Below, one piece after another: positions 1-9,154 of a stretch of DNA of 64,000 nt. Within the stretch, counting starts at the first letter, position 1; every line of letters starts with the position of its first letter. The DNA is from an uncultured bacterium (GTDB taxonomy: Bacteria; Acidobacteriota; Aminicenantia; Aminicenantales; CALLJL01), in the NCBI GenBank assembly GCA_938092135.1, contig CALLJL010000023.1, positions 1 to 64,000 of the forward strand, given 5' to 3'. Below the pieces are notes generated by a model. That model saw only the letters and a list, made by a program, of their open reading frames with translations, did not search any database and had not been told where the DNA came from. A program made the translations under genes and the position numbers.

Positions 1-633
1 ATTGTCTGAGAGCATATCTTTAATTGCTTTTTCAACTTGCTCCCTCCCCTCATTTTTTATATCAAAGCCAAATAAATAACCATCTTCTATACTCATTTTT
101 ATGATCTCTTTTCTTGAATCATTGCTTCCTCTTTTGAAAAAGCCCTTATTTGCCAGGCAATGTGAAAAAAATACTATACCTATATCCTCATTATTAACTT
201 TTTGGATAAGTTCTTTAGTTGTTATTCCAATCGGAACGTTTCCTGACTGATCAATTGGATTACTTAACTGACATGAACTTAAAAAATTTCTAACAGCATC
301 ATTCCAGGAATTATAATTATTTTTTTCTTTCCATTCTGGATTAAAAATGATGAAAATATGCCATCCTTCTTTTGCGTTTAACTCAACGCCAGGCAATAGG
401 ATTATATCTAAACTTTCTTCTTCTTTTATCTTTAGTGCTACATCTATAGAACCACCAAAATTGTGGTCAGTTATCGCTATTACTGAAAGCCCATTTTCTA
501 TTGCTTTATTCAAAAACTCATTAATGCGATTTTTGACGCTATCACTGTCAGGTTCAAAATTTGAACACCAGTTATTTTCTGCTGGATGAATTTGTAAATC
601 CCATTTTCTCCACTCAGATCCTTTTGGATGCAT
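1..633 (-). CDS. TrlF-like PHP-domain protein (C-terminus beyond window)
   Basis: The ORF track misses this gene because it runs off the left edge; 211 codons are open. It begins MHPKGSEWRKWDLQIHP, the usual opening of TrlF-family proteins, in which an N-terminal PHP metal-hydrolase domain precedes an AAA/SMC-like ATPase. PHP landmarks are ITDHN (about residue 55), PGVEL (about 80), HIFIIF and FSHC. The first PHP motif reads DLQIH where DLHxH is usual, so one metal-binding His is Gln. AGGAGA lies 7 nt before the ATG and supports the start. It is the fourth gene of a run after HsdM, MNT and HEPN (51 nt gap). TrlF proteins commonly sit in type I restriction loci; a nucleic-acid defence role is inferred. 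The ATPase part is not visible. Confidence 0.8.
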   Translation of the reverse strand, partial: MHPKGSEWRKWDLQIHPAENNWCSNFEPDSDSVKNRINEFLNKAIENGLSVIAITDHNFGGSIDVALKIKEEESLDIILLPGVELNAKEGWHIFIIFNPEWKEKNNYNSWNDAVRNFLSSCQLSNPIDQSGNVPIGITTKELIQKVNNEDIGIVFFSHCLANKGFFKRGSNDSRKEIIKMSIEDGYLFGFDIKNEGREQVEKAIKDMLSDN

Positions 634-684
634 AAAAATCTCCTTTAATCTCTGTTTCCATAAATTCAGTTCCCCAGCGGAGTT

Positions 685-1092
685 TCACTTTAAATCCTCG
701 CCTATATTTAACTTTTTAAGAACGAACTCTTTAATAAAAGTGGCTGATTTAAATGCTTCTTTTGCTTCCTCAAGTGTTGGTATGTAGAACTCATCAGGAT
801 ATCTCACCTCAACTGCATAATCTGTTAAACCTTTTACCTTTTCATAAAGATTTTTAAATTCTTTATCTACACAAGAGCAAAGCTTTATAAGGTATTCTAT
901 TGAGTGAGTTTTTCCAAAGTCTATCCCAGCATTTATCAAAAAGGTTTTTAAAAATTTTTCAACAGTTTGTTGACAATGAAAACACAAAGTATCTGTCACT
1001 ATTTCTTCTTCTGGCATACTTAAAAGAACTTGAGCAGTTTTGTAGTCATTTAATGCTTTAATAAGCCACTTTTTTGCCTCTTCCTTTATCAT
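685..1092 (-). CDS. HEPN domain protein (MNT partner)
   Basis: This 135-residue all-helical protein has the MNT-linked HEPN signature: CFHCQQTVEKFLK near residue 38, KTHSIEYL near 62 and YAVEVRYPDE near 92. HEPN proteins of HEPN-MNT pairs act as toxins (often RNases) or as binding partners of the nucleotidyltransferase. The RNase motif R-x4-6-H of HepT-type toxins is not visible; the only Arg is in VRYP. It may therefore be a non-catalytic HEPN. Its ATG overlaps the MNT stop by four bases (ATGA), so the two are translationally coupled. Family assignment is firm; activity is not. Confidence 0.85.
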   Translation of the reverse strand: MIKEEAKKWLIKALNDYKTAQVLLSMPEEEIVTDTLCFHCQQTVEKFLKTFLINAGIDFGKTHSIEYLIKLCSCVDKEFKNLYEKVKGLTDYAVEVRYPDEFYIPTLEEAKEAFKSATFIKEFVLKKLNIGEDLK

Positions 1093-1406
1093 AAAGGAAT
1101 CCCTTCTTTAAGAGCTGTTCTAATAACACTTCCAATCATATCTTTTCTTTCCTCAATCTCACGCTCAGATTTTATCAAAACATCACATGGGATAAATTCT
1201 TCAGCCAGTCTTTTTCTTATAATATGAGCAATTTCTAACTTTTGTTTTCTATGTAGATCATTCTCAATTATAATAAGCAAATCCCAATCACTTTCTTTTT
1301 TGTAATTATCTCTTGCCCTTGACCCAAAAAGAATAATTTTTTTAATCTTTATATCTCTGTTTTCAAAGATTTTTTGAATTAAATTTTTAATAATTTCTTC
1401 TCTCAT
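1089..1406 (-). CDS. MNT-type minimal nucleotidyltransferase
   Basis: A 105-residue polymerase-beta-fold minimal nucleotidyltransferase. The catalytic motif GSRARDNYKKESDWDLL (about residues 29-45) keeps both metal-binding Asp residues, and a later Asp in PCDVLI (about 76) could be the third. In studied HEPN-MNT pairs this enzyme AMPylates and silences the HEPN toxin. The track's start is a TTG five codons upstream; I prefer the ATG at 1406 because GAGGT lies 8 nt before it, inside the last codons of hsdM. The gene starts 4 nt after the hsdM stop and overlaps the HEPN gene by 4 nt, so it is embedded in the methylase operon. Confidence 0.88.
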   Translation of the reverse strand: MREEIIKNLIQKIFENRDIKIKKIILFGSRARDNYKKESDWDLLIIIENDLHRKQKLEIAHIIRKRLAEEFIPCDVLIKSEREIEERKDMIGSVIRTALKEGIPL

Positions 1407-1410
1407 GCTT

Positions 1411-2961
1411 TTATACCTCAAAATTCAATGCCTTAAAAACTTCTTTTACCTTTTTTGTGAGTTCTTCATCCTCTTTAAGCAGTTTTGAAAGTTCCTCTGA
1501 ATAATTTTTCATCTTTTCTTCAAAAGGAACTTCATCTTCTTCAAGTTTTATTCCAACATATCTTCCAGGAGTTAGAACAAATCCGTTCTTTTCAATCTCT
1601 TTTAAATCAGCAACCTTTGCAAAACCAATTTCATTTATTTTTTCTTCTTTCTCCCCCTTTTCAAACATCCTGAATTTTTCAACAATTTTTGTTATATGCT
1701 CTTCAGTAAAAACAACCTGCCTTCTCGAAATCTGCTTGAATAATTTTTTGGCATAAATAAACAGAACCTTACTTTTTATGTGCTCTGGTTTTGACTTTCT
1801 CAAAAACCATAGAGACACTGGCAAAGACACATTATAAAATAGCTTTGCTGGACATGCCACAATCCCCCAGACCAGATCGTCTTCAATTATTCTTTTTCTA
1901 ATCTCTCCTTCTTGATTACCACCTGATAAGGCACCATTTGCCATGACAAAACCTGCCATCCCATTGGGTGCAAGATGGTAGATATAATGTTGTATCCAGG
2001 CATAATTTCCGTTGTTGTCTGGAGGAAGGCCATATTTGAATCGCGGGTCGTCATATTTTATTCTATCTGCACCCCAACCGCTATCATTAAAAGGTGGATT
2101 TGAAACGACATAATCTGACCTTAAATCAAAAAATTTATCATTATGATAAGAATCTCCAATCCTTATATCTCCCTCTGCTCCCCTTAAGGCAAGGTTCATC
2201 TTACATATCTTCCATGGCATCTGCTTTGATTCCTGCCCGTAGATTGTAAGCTTATTTTTGTCAATGCCTTCTCTCTCTAATTTCTCAAGGGCAGAAACGA
2301 AAAAACCACCTGAGCCGCAAGCAGGGTCAAAGATTCTTCCACCTTTTACATCAAGCACCTTGACTATGAGCTCTGTTAAAGAGCGCGGAGTATAAAACTC
2401 TCCACCTTTTTTACCCTCTGCTTCGGCAAATTTGCCGAGGAAATACTCATAAATCCTGCCGAATATATCCTTCCCTTTATGGTCATATCCAAAATCTATT
2501 GAAGTAAAAGTATTTATGAGATAAGCAAGATCAAAGGGATCGAGATTAATGCTTGTATATATCTTTGGAATTACATCTTTTAATTGGCTGGGATATTCTT
2601 CTTCAAGGAGTTCAATTGCTCTATCAATAATCTCTCCAATATTTGGTTGATTTGCATTCTTAACGAGATAATCCCACCTTGCTTTTTTTGGAACATATAG
2701 AATGCCTTCTGAGAGATATCTATCTTTGTCTTCAAGGGCTTTTTCTCTTAAATCCTCATATGGAATAAAATCCTCACAAACCTTGTTAGCAAGTCTTTCT
2801 TTTAATTCTCTCTTCCTTTCTTCAAAGGCATAAGAAATGTATCTTAAAAATATCAAGCCAAGCACCACATATTTATATTCATGCACTTCTATTTTTTTCC
2901 TAAGCTTATCAGCGGCTTGCCAGAGCTTGTGTTCAAAATTTAATTCCAGTTCTTTTTTCAT
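1411..2961 (-). CDS. hsdM: Type I restriction-modification DNA methylase subunit HsdM
   Basis: This 516-residue protein is the N6-adenine methyltransferase subunit of a type I restriction-modification system. It has an N-terminal HsdM helical domain (about 8-150), GEFYTPR (about 187-193), the SAM-binding motif DPACGSGGF (212-220) and the catalytic motif NPPF (288-291). Length is typical. It needs an HsdS subunit for specificity; neither hsdS nor hsdR is in the window, so they would have to lie beyond the left edge or be absent. It is the promoter-proximal gene of the run HsdM, MNT, HEPN, TrlF. Codons are more AT-rich than in the genes to the right, consistent with a horizontally acquired island. 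Confidence 0.93.
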   Translation of the reverse strand: MKKELELNFEHKLWQAADKLRKKIEVHEYKYVVLGLIFLRYISYAFEERKRELKERLANKVCEDFIPYEDLREKALEDKDRYLSEGILYVPKKARWDYLVKNANQPNIGEIIDRAIELLEEEYPSQLKDVIPKIYTSINLDPFDLAYLINTFTSIDFGYDHKGKDIFGRIYEYFLGKFAEAEGKKGGEFYTPRSLTELIVKVLDVKGGRIFDPACGSGGFFVSALEKLEREGIDKNKLTIYGQESKQMPWKICKMNLALRGAEGDIRIGDSYHNDKFFDLRSDYVVSNPPFNDSGWGADRIKYDDPRFKYGLPPDNNGNYAWIQHYIYHLAPNGMAGFVMANGALSGGNQEGEIRKRIIEDDLVWGIVACPAKLFYNVSLPVSLWFLRKSKPEHIKSKVLFIYAKKLFKQISRRQVVFTEEHITKIVEKFRMFEKGEKEEKINEIGFAKVADLKEIEKNGFVLTPGRYVGIKLEEDEVPFEEKMKNYSEELSKLLKEDEELTKKVKEVFKALNFEV

Positions 2962-3522
2962 TTTTCGCCATTAATTTTATCATAAGGTTTTTAAAATGAC
3001 ATTTGTCTTTAATCTAATATACATAATTAATTATTGTTTCAATTGCTTGACGTACTCTCTTCAACGTAATAAATTCATTCAACCAAACCAGGTTTTCCTT
3101 AACTTTTAGAAAAACACGCCCTATCTCTTTGCCCCCTTTTAGGTTATTAAAAAGAAAACAAAATTATTTTAATCTTAATACCTGTTTCACTCATAGAACT
3201 ATCATATAAATAAATCAATCAATAATATTATGAGACGACCATTTTCCAAATCTTATTCTTTCGTCTCCCCTCTTGACTATAATTTTTATTTCTTTTCAAT
3301 TTCTTTTTAATCTTTATATTTTTTGCAGTTTTCTACTTTCTTCTGATTTAAGTATATTTAGTTGGCAATAGAAAATCAAATTAAGATTCCCACTCGGCTT
3401 ATAAAAAATCTTTCTAAAATTGATTCATTGCTTCTCAGAAAAATTTATAAAAAATTCCATTCTCTTCTGGCAGCTAAGGCTGGCAATTTCAAAAGATGTC
3501 AGCTTGGATGCAAATCAAGGAG
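2962..3522. other. AT-rich spacer with one possible transposase remnant
   Basis: This 561-bp gap separates the defence operon from the carboxypeptidase gene. Apart from the 3014-3140 reading-frame fragment I see no gene, RNA or clear terminator. The plus-strand ORF at 3362-3625 starts with TTG, has no ribosome-binding site and runs into the carboxypeptidase gene, so I regard it as chance. Confidence 0.5.
3014..3140 (-). pseudogene. Possible remnant of an integrase-core transposase C-terminus
   Basis: Read on the minus strand, an open stretch ending in a TAG at 3014-3016 gives KENLVWLNEFITLKRVRQ followed by AIETIINYVY. This resembles the end of rve-type IS transposases, whose C-termini often read E-x-V-Y/W-L-N-E-Y-x-T-x-x-x-A-x-x-A-I-x-x-F/Y-I-x-x-V-Y. 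There is no start or upstream catalytic region, so only a decayed tail would remain. The match was made by eye and is short; it could be chance. Confidence 0.3.
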
Positions 3523-5094
3523 TTACCTTATTGTTTTAAATTCCCATGGTTTTTGGCCTTTGGAGGAAAGACCTATTTCTGCGGCAAGCATATTGTTGCC
3601 AATAGTGACAGATAAAACGCGATAGTTATAATCTGCGGAAGTGATGAGAAGCGTGTATTTACCGGGTCTGAGCAATCGAACAAACCTTCCTGTTTTTGGG
3701 TCGCTTGTTCGCGGCCAGATGTAATTAAAATCATCAATTTCTAAAATCGAAACTTCCGCTTCTATGGGCTGGCGGGCTCCGACATCAAGAACCCGACCCT
3801 TTATGCCAGCTCCGGTGAGTCTATCGAGAAGATAAAAGAGGCCTTCAAGATTGGCGTCAACAATTGGTTTAATTTTATATCCAGGCGGAATAAAGGAAGT
3901 TCCGGTTTCAATGAGAAATTCGAGAGTGCCTAAGCGGCCATACATCCAGATCGGACTCTGATTAGCTCCCGACAGTCGAGCGAGGCTATAATGGCCAGTT
4001 CCCGCCTCATTTTTTATTCTTTTGGCCATTTCAGAGGCAATCTCCAGGATGAGATCATGATCGGGAGCCCGAGCTCCTGATTGAGGCCAGGACCAGCAAT
4101 ACATGACTTCTTCCCCATAGCTATGATAGGAAACAGAAGCCACAAATCTTTCTCGCAGAGCCAGGTCTCGTTTGGCCTGGGTTTCCTTTTCCGAGAAAGC
4201 AAAGGGGCCACGATAGGTCCAGTCAGCCGGATTGGTGGAACCTCCATAGTGCCAGTTATAGTCGTAATTTCGATTGAGATCGACGCCATCATAGTCGGGA
4301 TCTATCTTGCCGTTGTTATTGTTATCTCTTAAATTTTTTCGCCACCAGGGAGAAGAAAGATTGTTGTCAACGATATATTTATACCCTTCGGGATTGAGAA
4401 TGGGGACAACCCAGATTTCATATTCATCTACCCAGCGGGTAACCCTCGGCTCCCGGCCATAATTATTTAAAACATAATCAATAAAAGCCAGCGAGATTTC
4501 ATTGCCCAGAGGCTCGCGAGCATGATGCATTCCATCAATATAAAAGGCGAGTTCATCTTCGTCCTGAAGAACATTATCCGAAATCTTAAGAGCATAAATG
4601 GGCAGACCGAAGCGCGTGCTTTGACCGATCACGAAGACCCGGGCGATGTGGCCATAAGTCCTTTCAGCCTGCTGGAGAATGGCCACTGTTTGTTCATAGG
4701 TATGATAAAGGGGGTCAAGGGCAGTAGCTGCCTCTCTTTCTCGCTGGAGAATTTCTACTTGAAAGCCCGAGGCCAGAAGTTCCAGAAGTTCCTTCTCAGT
4801 AACAACAATATCCAGATATTCCTTGATGGCCGAGGAAGCAAAATCAAAGGGCTTGGAAGCCAATTCTCGTAATTTCTGCGTCTCACCTTTTACCCGAACA
4901 AGATAGCGCTCGGTTGATCCGGGGGAAGGTAAATCGCTTTTTTCTGAATTGGGTAAACAATCATGATGATTCTCATAGTTATCAGGAATGTTTATTTGGC
5001 TATTGGAGGCAGGATAATGGGAGACGAAATAAAATAAGCTGAAAATTATTATTAATCTAAAAAATTGGGCTAATTTAGGGCAATTATTTTTCAT
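3523..5094 (-). CDS. Secreted zinc carboxypeptidase, M14 family
   Basis: An exported metallopeptidase that should remove C-terminal residues from peptides. With the start used here it has 523 residues: a signal peptide (MKNNCPKLAQFFRLIIIFSL), a propeptide-like segment to about 120, then the M14 domain. Zinc ligands are in HARE (His191, Glu194) with the third His in SYHSYGE; the catalytic Glu is probably in LEFLIETG. About 90 residues follow and look like a carboxypeptidase-regulatory-type beta domain. The track starts 29 codons upstream, but GAGGG 6 nt before the ATG at 5094 and the signal peptide beginning there favour 5094. It shares its strand with the VPS10-like gene upstream, with a 313-nt gap. 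Confidence 0.9.
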   Translation of the reverse strand: MKNNCPKLAQFFRLIIIFSLFYFVSHYPASNSQINIPDNYENHHDCLPNSEKSDLPSPGSTERYLVRVKGETQKLRELASKPFDFASSAIKEYLDIVVTEKELLELLASGFQVEILQREREAATALDPLYHTYEQTVAILQQAERTYGHIARVFVIGQSTRFGLPIYALKISDNVLQDEDELAFYIDGMHHAREPLGNEISLAFIDYVLNNYGREPRVTRWVDEYEIWVVPILNPEGYKYIVDNNLSSPWWRKNLRDNNNNGKIDPDYDGVDLNRNYDYNWHYGGSTNPADWTYRGPFAFSEKETQAKRDLALRERFVASVSYHSYGEEVMYCWSWPQSGARAPDHDLILEIASEMAKRIKNEAGTGHYSLARLSGANQSPIWMYGRLGTLEFLIETGTSFIPPGYKIKPIVDANLEGLFYLLDRLTGAGIKGRVLDVGARQPIEAEVSILEIDDFNYIWPRTSDPKTGRFVRLLRPGKYTLLITSADYNYRVLSVTIGNNMLAAEIGLSSKGQKPWEFKTIR

Positions 5095-5407
5095 GGCGGC
5101 CCTCATTCCCTCCTTAATGATTTTTATCCTAAATTGTCTATTGTTTTTATTGCTCCCTCTTCCCCAAGACAAATTTAACATTTTAATTTTTCAGATATAC
5201 CTTAAATAAATCTCCCTTTTAAGTAAAGTCATAACCCAAGTGTTCTTTAAAGAGAATATTGATTTTTAATATTAATGTTAGCGAAATAATATTAAGGAGC
5301 TGTAAAAAGAGGGGAATATTTGATCGAAAATAATTTGAGCTTCCCCTCTCCTTTTAAAAATTTGATCCTTCTCTAAAATTTAATTCTTCTTCCAGAAGAG
5401 CCGGCTT

Positions 5408-8400
5408 TTAATAAATTACAGGGCCAAGGCCGGCTTGTCTTATTTTTTGGTTGAAGGCGGCCACCTGGTCTTTAAATATTTTATCGAGTTTGGATAATTG
5501 CCGCTCAGCTTCAGCCTTGAGCTCGTTAAAAACCTCATAGGAAGCATCTGTCGGCCGAGAATCAACGCTGGCCACCACTGAAGCCAGAGCCGCCAGCCGA
5601 TTATCCAGCTTGATGGGGTAGTTTAAAGGATCCTGAGGAGCCTGGGACTTCGGTTGAATTAAAGACTCTTCAATTTCTTTGAGGTCGTTGATTATCTTGC
5701 TGGCTGCAATCGCCAAGTCTTTTACTTCAAGTCCCGATTCAGGTTCTCTTTCAGCTTTTTTCTGAATATGTGAAATAAAATCCTCCAATTGTTTCCTGGT
5801 TGATCTTAATTTCAGAATAGCTCGATTGACTTCGCTCAATTTATCTCTTATCTGGAGCAGTAAGTTATATTGTTCTTGCAGATCTGCGGCCGTAGCTTCA
5901 ATTCTGGGATCTTTTTTCCATTCCCATTTTTGGGTCTGGCTCTCCTCGCCTATTTTAAGTCTTACCTGATAAATCCCAGGAGGAACGACCGGCCCGGCCA
6001 GGGTTCCGGCCCAGATAACCGCGCCAGGAACAGCCTCAGCAGATGGCACCCTCATATCCCAGACAAAACGATTGAGGCCCTTTTCAGCCGGTATAAGGGG
6101 CGAGGGACGGTAAAGGTCGGCAGGCCCGATCTTTTTTACCATTTCAGGCGAAAGAGACTGGCTGGAAAAGAAACAGAGAGGTTTTCCCTTTTCATCGAGG
6201 AATTCCATCACCACCGGCTGAGCTGGTTTTTCCTGCAAATAATAAAAAATCATTGATCCAAAGGGTGGATTTTCACCGGCCGGACCGCTGCCAAAACCTC
6301 CACCCCGGGCCAGCCGGAAGGAATCCCTGGGCTTAAAGAGATGAAAATTGGCCGTAAGAATTTCCGGGGTCAACTGATGAAGGGGCGTTAAATCATCGAG
6401 AATCCAGAAAGAACGACCGTGGGTTGCGGCCACAAGATCATCCTCTTTGACAAAAAGATCATGAATGGGAACCACCGGCAAATTGAGCTGCAGGGACTGC
6501 CAGTTAGCCCCATCGTCAAAGGAGATAAAAACGCCGGTTTCACTTCCGGCATAGAGCAAACCTCGCCTCTTCGGGTCCTCGCGGACAACGCGAATAAATG
6601 TATCTTCGGGCAAGCCATGGGTGATTTTTTTCCAAGTTCTACCGAAATCTTCTGTTTTGTAAATGTAGGGCTTATAATCATCGAGCTCATGGCGGTCGAC
6701 GGCCAGATAAGCTGTCCCAGGATTAAAGGTTGAAGTCTCAATCATTGAAATCAGGCTCCAGGGAGGTAAATCCTTGGGAGTAATATTCACCCAGGTTTGC
6801 CCTCCATCGCGGGTAAGATGAACGAGGCCATCGTCCGATCCAGCCCACAGAATTTTGGGGTCATGATATGATTCAGCCAGAGCAAAAATTGTACAGTAAT
6901 ATTCGACTGAGGTGTTATCTTTGGTGATAGGCCCTCCTGAGGGTCCCTGTTTACTTTTATCATTGGTGGTCAGGTCAGGGCTGATGATTTCCCAGCTCTG
7001 CCCTCCATTGGTTGATTTGAATAAAACCTGGGCAGCATGATAGAGAACATTAGGGTCAAAGCGGGAGACCAGAATGGGCGCTGTCCACTGGAAACGATAT
7101 TTCAGGTCCGCAGCGGCCCAGCCCATCGGGTTATCGGGCCAGGGGTTAATAACGCGGGCGGTTTTGGTCCGACCATTCCATTGGGTGATGTAACCTCCAT
7201 AGCTTCCGGCATAAACAATTTCAGGATTATCAGGTCTGGCCACCACATGACCGCTTTCACCGCCTCCAACCGGTTCCCAATCAGTGGCAAATATGCCGGC
7301 ACCACCGGTGCGGCTGGCGATGCGCACGGTGGTGTTATCCTGCTGAGCGCCAAGAACGCGATAAGGAAAATGGTTATCACAGGTGACATGATAAAACTGG
7401 GCGGTCGGCTGATTATCCAGGGATGACCAGGAGAGACCGCCGTTCAAACTCACGCAGGCCCCGCCATCATTGCCATTAATCATAATCTCGGGGTTATGAG
7501 GATTGATCCAGAGATCATGGTGGTCGCCGTGGGGTGCCCGGATAACAGAATAGGTCGAGCCCCCATCGATTGATTTATAAAGGGCGGTATTAAGAACGAA
7601 GACTGTATCGGGATCAGTGGGATGGGCATAAATCCGGCTATAATACCAGGCTCGCTGCCGCAGGCGGCGGTCGGAATTAAGGCGCTGCCAGGTTGAGCCG
7701 GCATCATCGGAGCGAAAAACACCACCATCCTCAGCCTCGATTATAGCCCAGACCCGACTTGGATTGGCCGGGGAAACTGTGACGCCAATTTTGCCGATTA
7801 TCCCCTGGGGGAGTCCGGGATTTCTGGTCAGTTCCACCCAGGTGTCGCCACCATCGACTGATTTAAAAAGACCACTTCCAGGGCCACCGCTTACCAAGCT
7901 GTAAGGGGTGCGGTAGGCTTCCCAAAGGGCGGCATAAATTATTCGGGGATTGGTAGGATCAAGGATAAGGTCGATTGCTCCGGCCCGGTCGCTACGATAA
8001 AGGATTTTTTCCCAAGTGCGGCCGCCATCGCGGGAGCGAAAAACTCCCCGCTGATCGTTAGGCCCGTAGACATGTCCTAGAGCGGCTACATAAATCAGGT
8101 CAGGATTCTGGGGATGAATTCTGATTCGGGCTATCTGCCTGGTGTCTTTGAGGCCAAGATGAATCCAGGTTTTCCCCCCATCAGTTGATTTATAGAGGCC
8201 ATCGCCATGGGAGACATTGCCTCTTATGGGCGACTCGCCCATGCCAACATAGACAATATTGGGGTCGCTGGGAGAAACGGCAATTGCGCCCACCGAACCT
8301 GTTTTGAAAAAGCCGTCGGAAATATTGAACCAGGTAAGGCCAGCATCTTCGGTTTTCCAGACTCCACCTCCTGTCGCTCCCATATAAAAGATAAGGGGCT

Positions 8401-8635
8401 TCTGAACGACGCCGGCCACAGCCGTGACGCGGCCACCGCGATATGGCCCGATACACCGCCAGCGTAGGGCTTTATAGGCGTCAGGGGGAATAGTCGGGGC
8501 GACCTTTCTAGCCTGGGCTGCTGAGGATTGGCCGGATAAAGAGAGGCCAGATAAGGAATGGCCAGAAGATAAAATTATCCAGATAATTAAAAAAGAAACA
8601 GCTATGGAAAAAGTTTCTGATCCTCTTTTTCGCAT
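5408..8635 (-). CDS. Secreted VPS10/sortilin-like BNR-repeat protein
   Basis: A 1075-residue exported protein. A signal peptide (about 1-40) is followed by many beta-propeller repeats with Asp-box cores such as STDGGKTW, SRDGGRTW, SVDGGDTW, SDDAGSTW and STNGGQSW, spread to about residue 720. After this come a beta region and a helical C-terminus (about 900-1060). This is the VPS10/WD40/BNR glycosyl-hydrolase-like family, abundant in peptide- and polymer-degrading bacteria. The fold is clear but no enzyme activity is established for this type; binding or cleavage of extracellular polymers is a guess. GGAGG 6 nt before the ATG supports the start. It may be co-transcribed with the M14 gene. Confidence 0.88.
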   Translation of the reverse strand: MRKRGSETFSIAVSFLIIWIILSSGHSLSGLSLSGQSSAAQARKVAPTIPPDAYKALRWRCIGPYRGGRVTAVAGVVQKPLIFYMGATGGGVWKTEDAGLTWFNISDGFFKTGSVGAIAVSPSDPNIVYVGMGESPIRGNVSHGDGLYKSTDGGKTWIHLGLKDTRQIARIRIHPQNPDLIYVAALGHVYGPNDQRGVFRSRDGGRTWEKILYRSDRAGAIDLILDPTNPRIIYAALWEAYRTPYSLVSGGPGSGLFKSVDGGDTWVELTRNPGLPQGIIGKIGVTVSPANPSRVWAIIEAEDGGVFRSDDAGSTWQRLNSDRRLRQRAWYYSRIYAHPTDPDTVFVLNTALYKSIDGGSTYSVIRAPHGDHHDLWINPHNPEIMINGNDGGACVSLNGGLSWSSLDNQPTAQFYHVTCDNHFPYRVLGAQQDNTTVRIASRTGGAGIFATDWEPVGGGESGHVVARPDNPEIVYAGSYGGYITQWNGRTKTARVINPWPDNPMGWAAADLKYRFQWTAPILVSRFDPNVLYHAAQVLFKSTNGGQSWEIISPDLTTNDKSKQGPSGGPITKDNTSVEYYCTIFALAESYHDPKILWAGSDDGLVHLTRDGGQTWVNITPKDLPPWSLISMIETSTFNPGTAYLAVDRHELDDYKPYIYKTEDFGRTWKKITHGLPEDTFIRVVREDPKRRGLLYAGSETGVFISFDDGANWQSLQLNLPVVPIHDLFVKEDDLVAATHGRSFWILDDLTPLHQLTPEILTANFHLFKPRDSFRLARGGGFGSGPAGENPPFGSMIFYYLQEKPAQPVVMEFLDEKGKPLCFFSSQSLSPEMVKKIGPADLYRPSPLIPAEKGLNRFVWDMRVPSAEAVPGAVIWAGTLAGPVVPPGIYQVRLKIGEESQTQKWEWKKDPRIEATAADLQEQYNLLLQIRDKLSEVNRAILKLRSTRKQLEDFISHIQKKAEREPESGLEVKDLAIAASKIINDLKEIEESLIQPKSQAPQDPLNYPIKLDNRLAALASVVASVDSRPTDASYEVFNELKAEAERQLSKLDKIFKDQVAAFNQKIRQAGLGPVIY

Positions 8636-9115
8636 GAAAACCTCCTTTCTTTTCCGCCGTCTATTTTAAAACCAATCCAATTTATTGAGCAAGAAAATCT
8701 ATTTCAGGTTTAAATTTTGAGAGCTCTGAATCCTTTGACCTTTGAACACAATAATACAGATATAACTTTGGTGATTCGATTTAAACCCATTGTTTTAACC
8801 CTTTGTTTCCAATTTATGTTTTGGGCTAAAAGACTATGATTATCTGTTCATAGTGAGAAACAGGCGGGCGCTATGGGGTCAAGAAGGCTTAAAGAATATT
8901 TTTGAGACTAACGTAATCATTTTTTATATATCTTTAGCTCCAGACAAATGAAGAAAAAATGAAGGAGTCATTTTATGTTCTGAGTTTTTAAGGAGGATAA
9001 GATAGTTTTATCACGCCTCAGGCCGAGAATTAAAAGCTCTTAGCTCTACGAAGATGTCATAAAGATCTTTTTTGGGCTTGGCAGGAGAGCTTTTTGGGTT
9101 TTTTAAAAAATTGTA

Positions 9116-9133
9116 TGTGTCCCCATTTTTTTT
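9116..9133 (+). repeat. Dispersed short repeat, core TGTGTCCCCATTTTT (copy 1)
   Basis: The 15-base core recurs exactly at 10646 and, inverted, at 53238-53252, and with one change in each of two tandem units at 48708-48749. Copies lie in spacers or at gene ends. It recalls GTGTCCCC/GGGGACAC parts of REP elements linked to REP-associated tyrosine transposases, but no such transposase is in the window. Confidence 0.55.
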
Positions 9134-9154
9134 AATATTTTAATTTTGGTCGCT

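Noticed and set aside
3362-3625. Plus-strand ORF of 87 codons
   Set aside because: TTG start without ribosome-binding site, no family resemblance, and it runs into the carboxypeptidase gene on the other strand.
5870-8467. Several ORFs opposite or out of frame in the VPS10-like gene
   Set aside because: They are shadows of the long repeat-rich gene, without starts, domains or ribosome-binding sites of their own.
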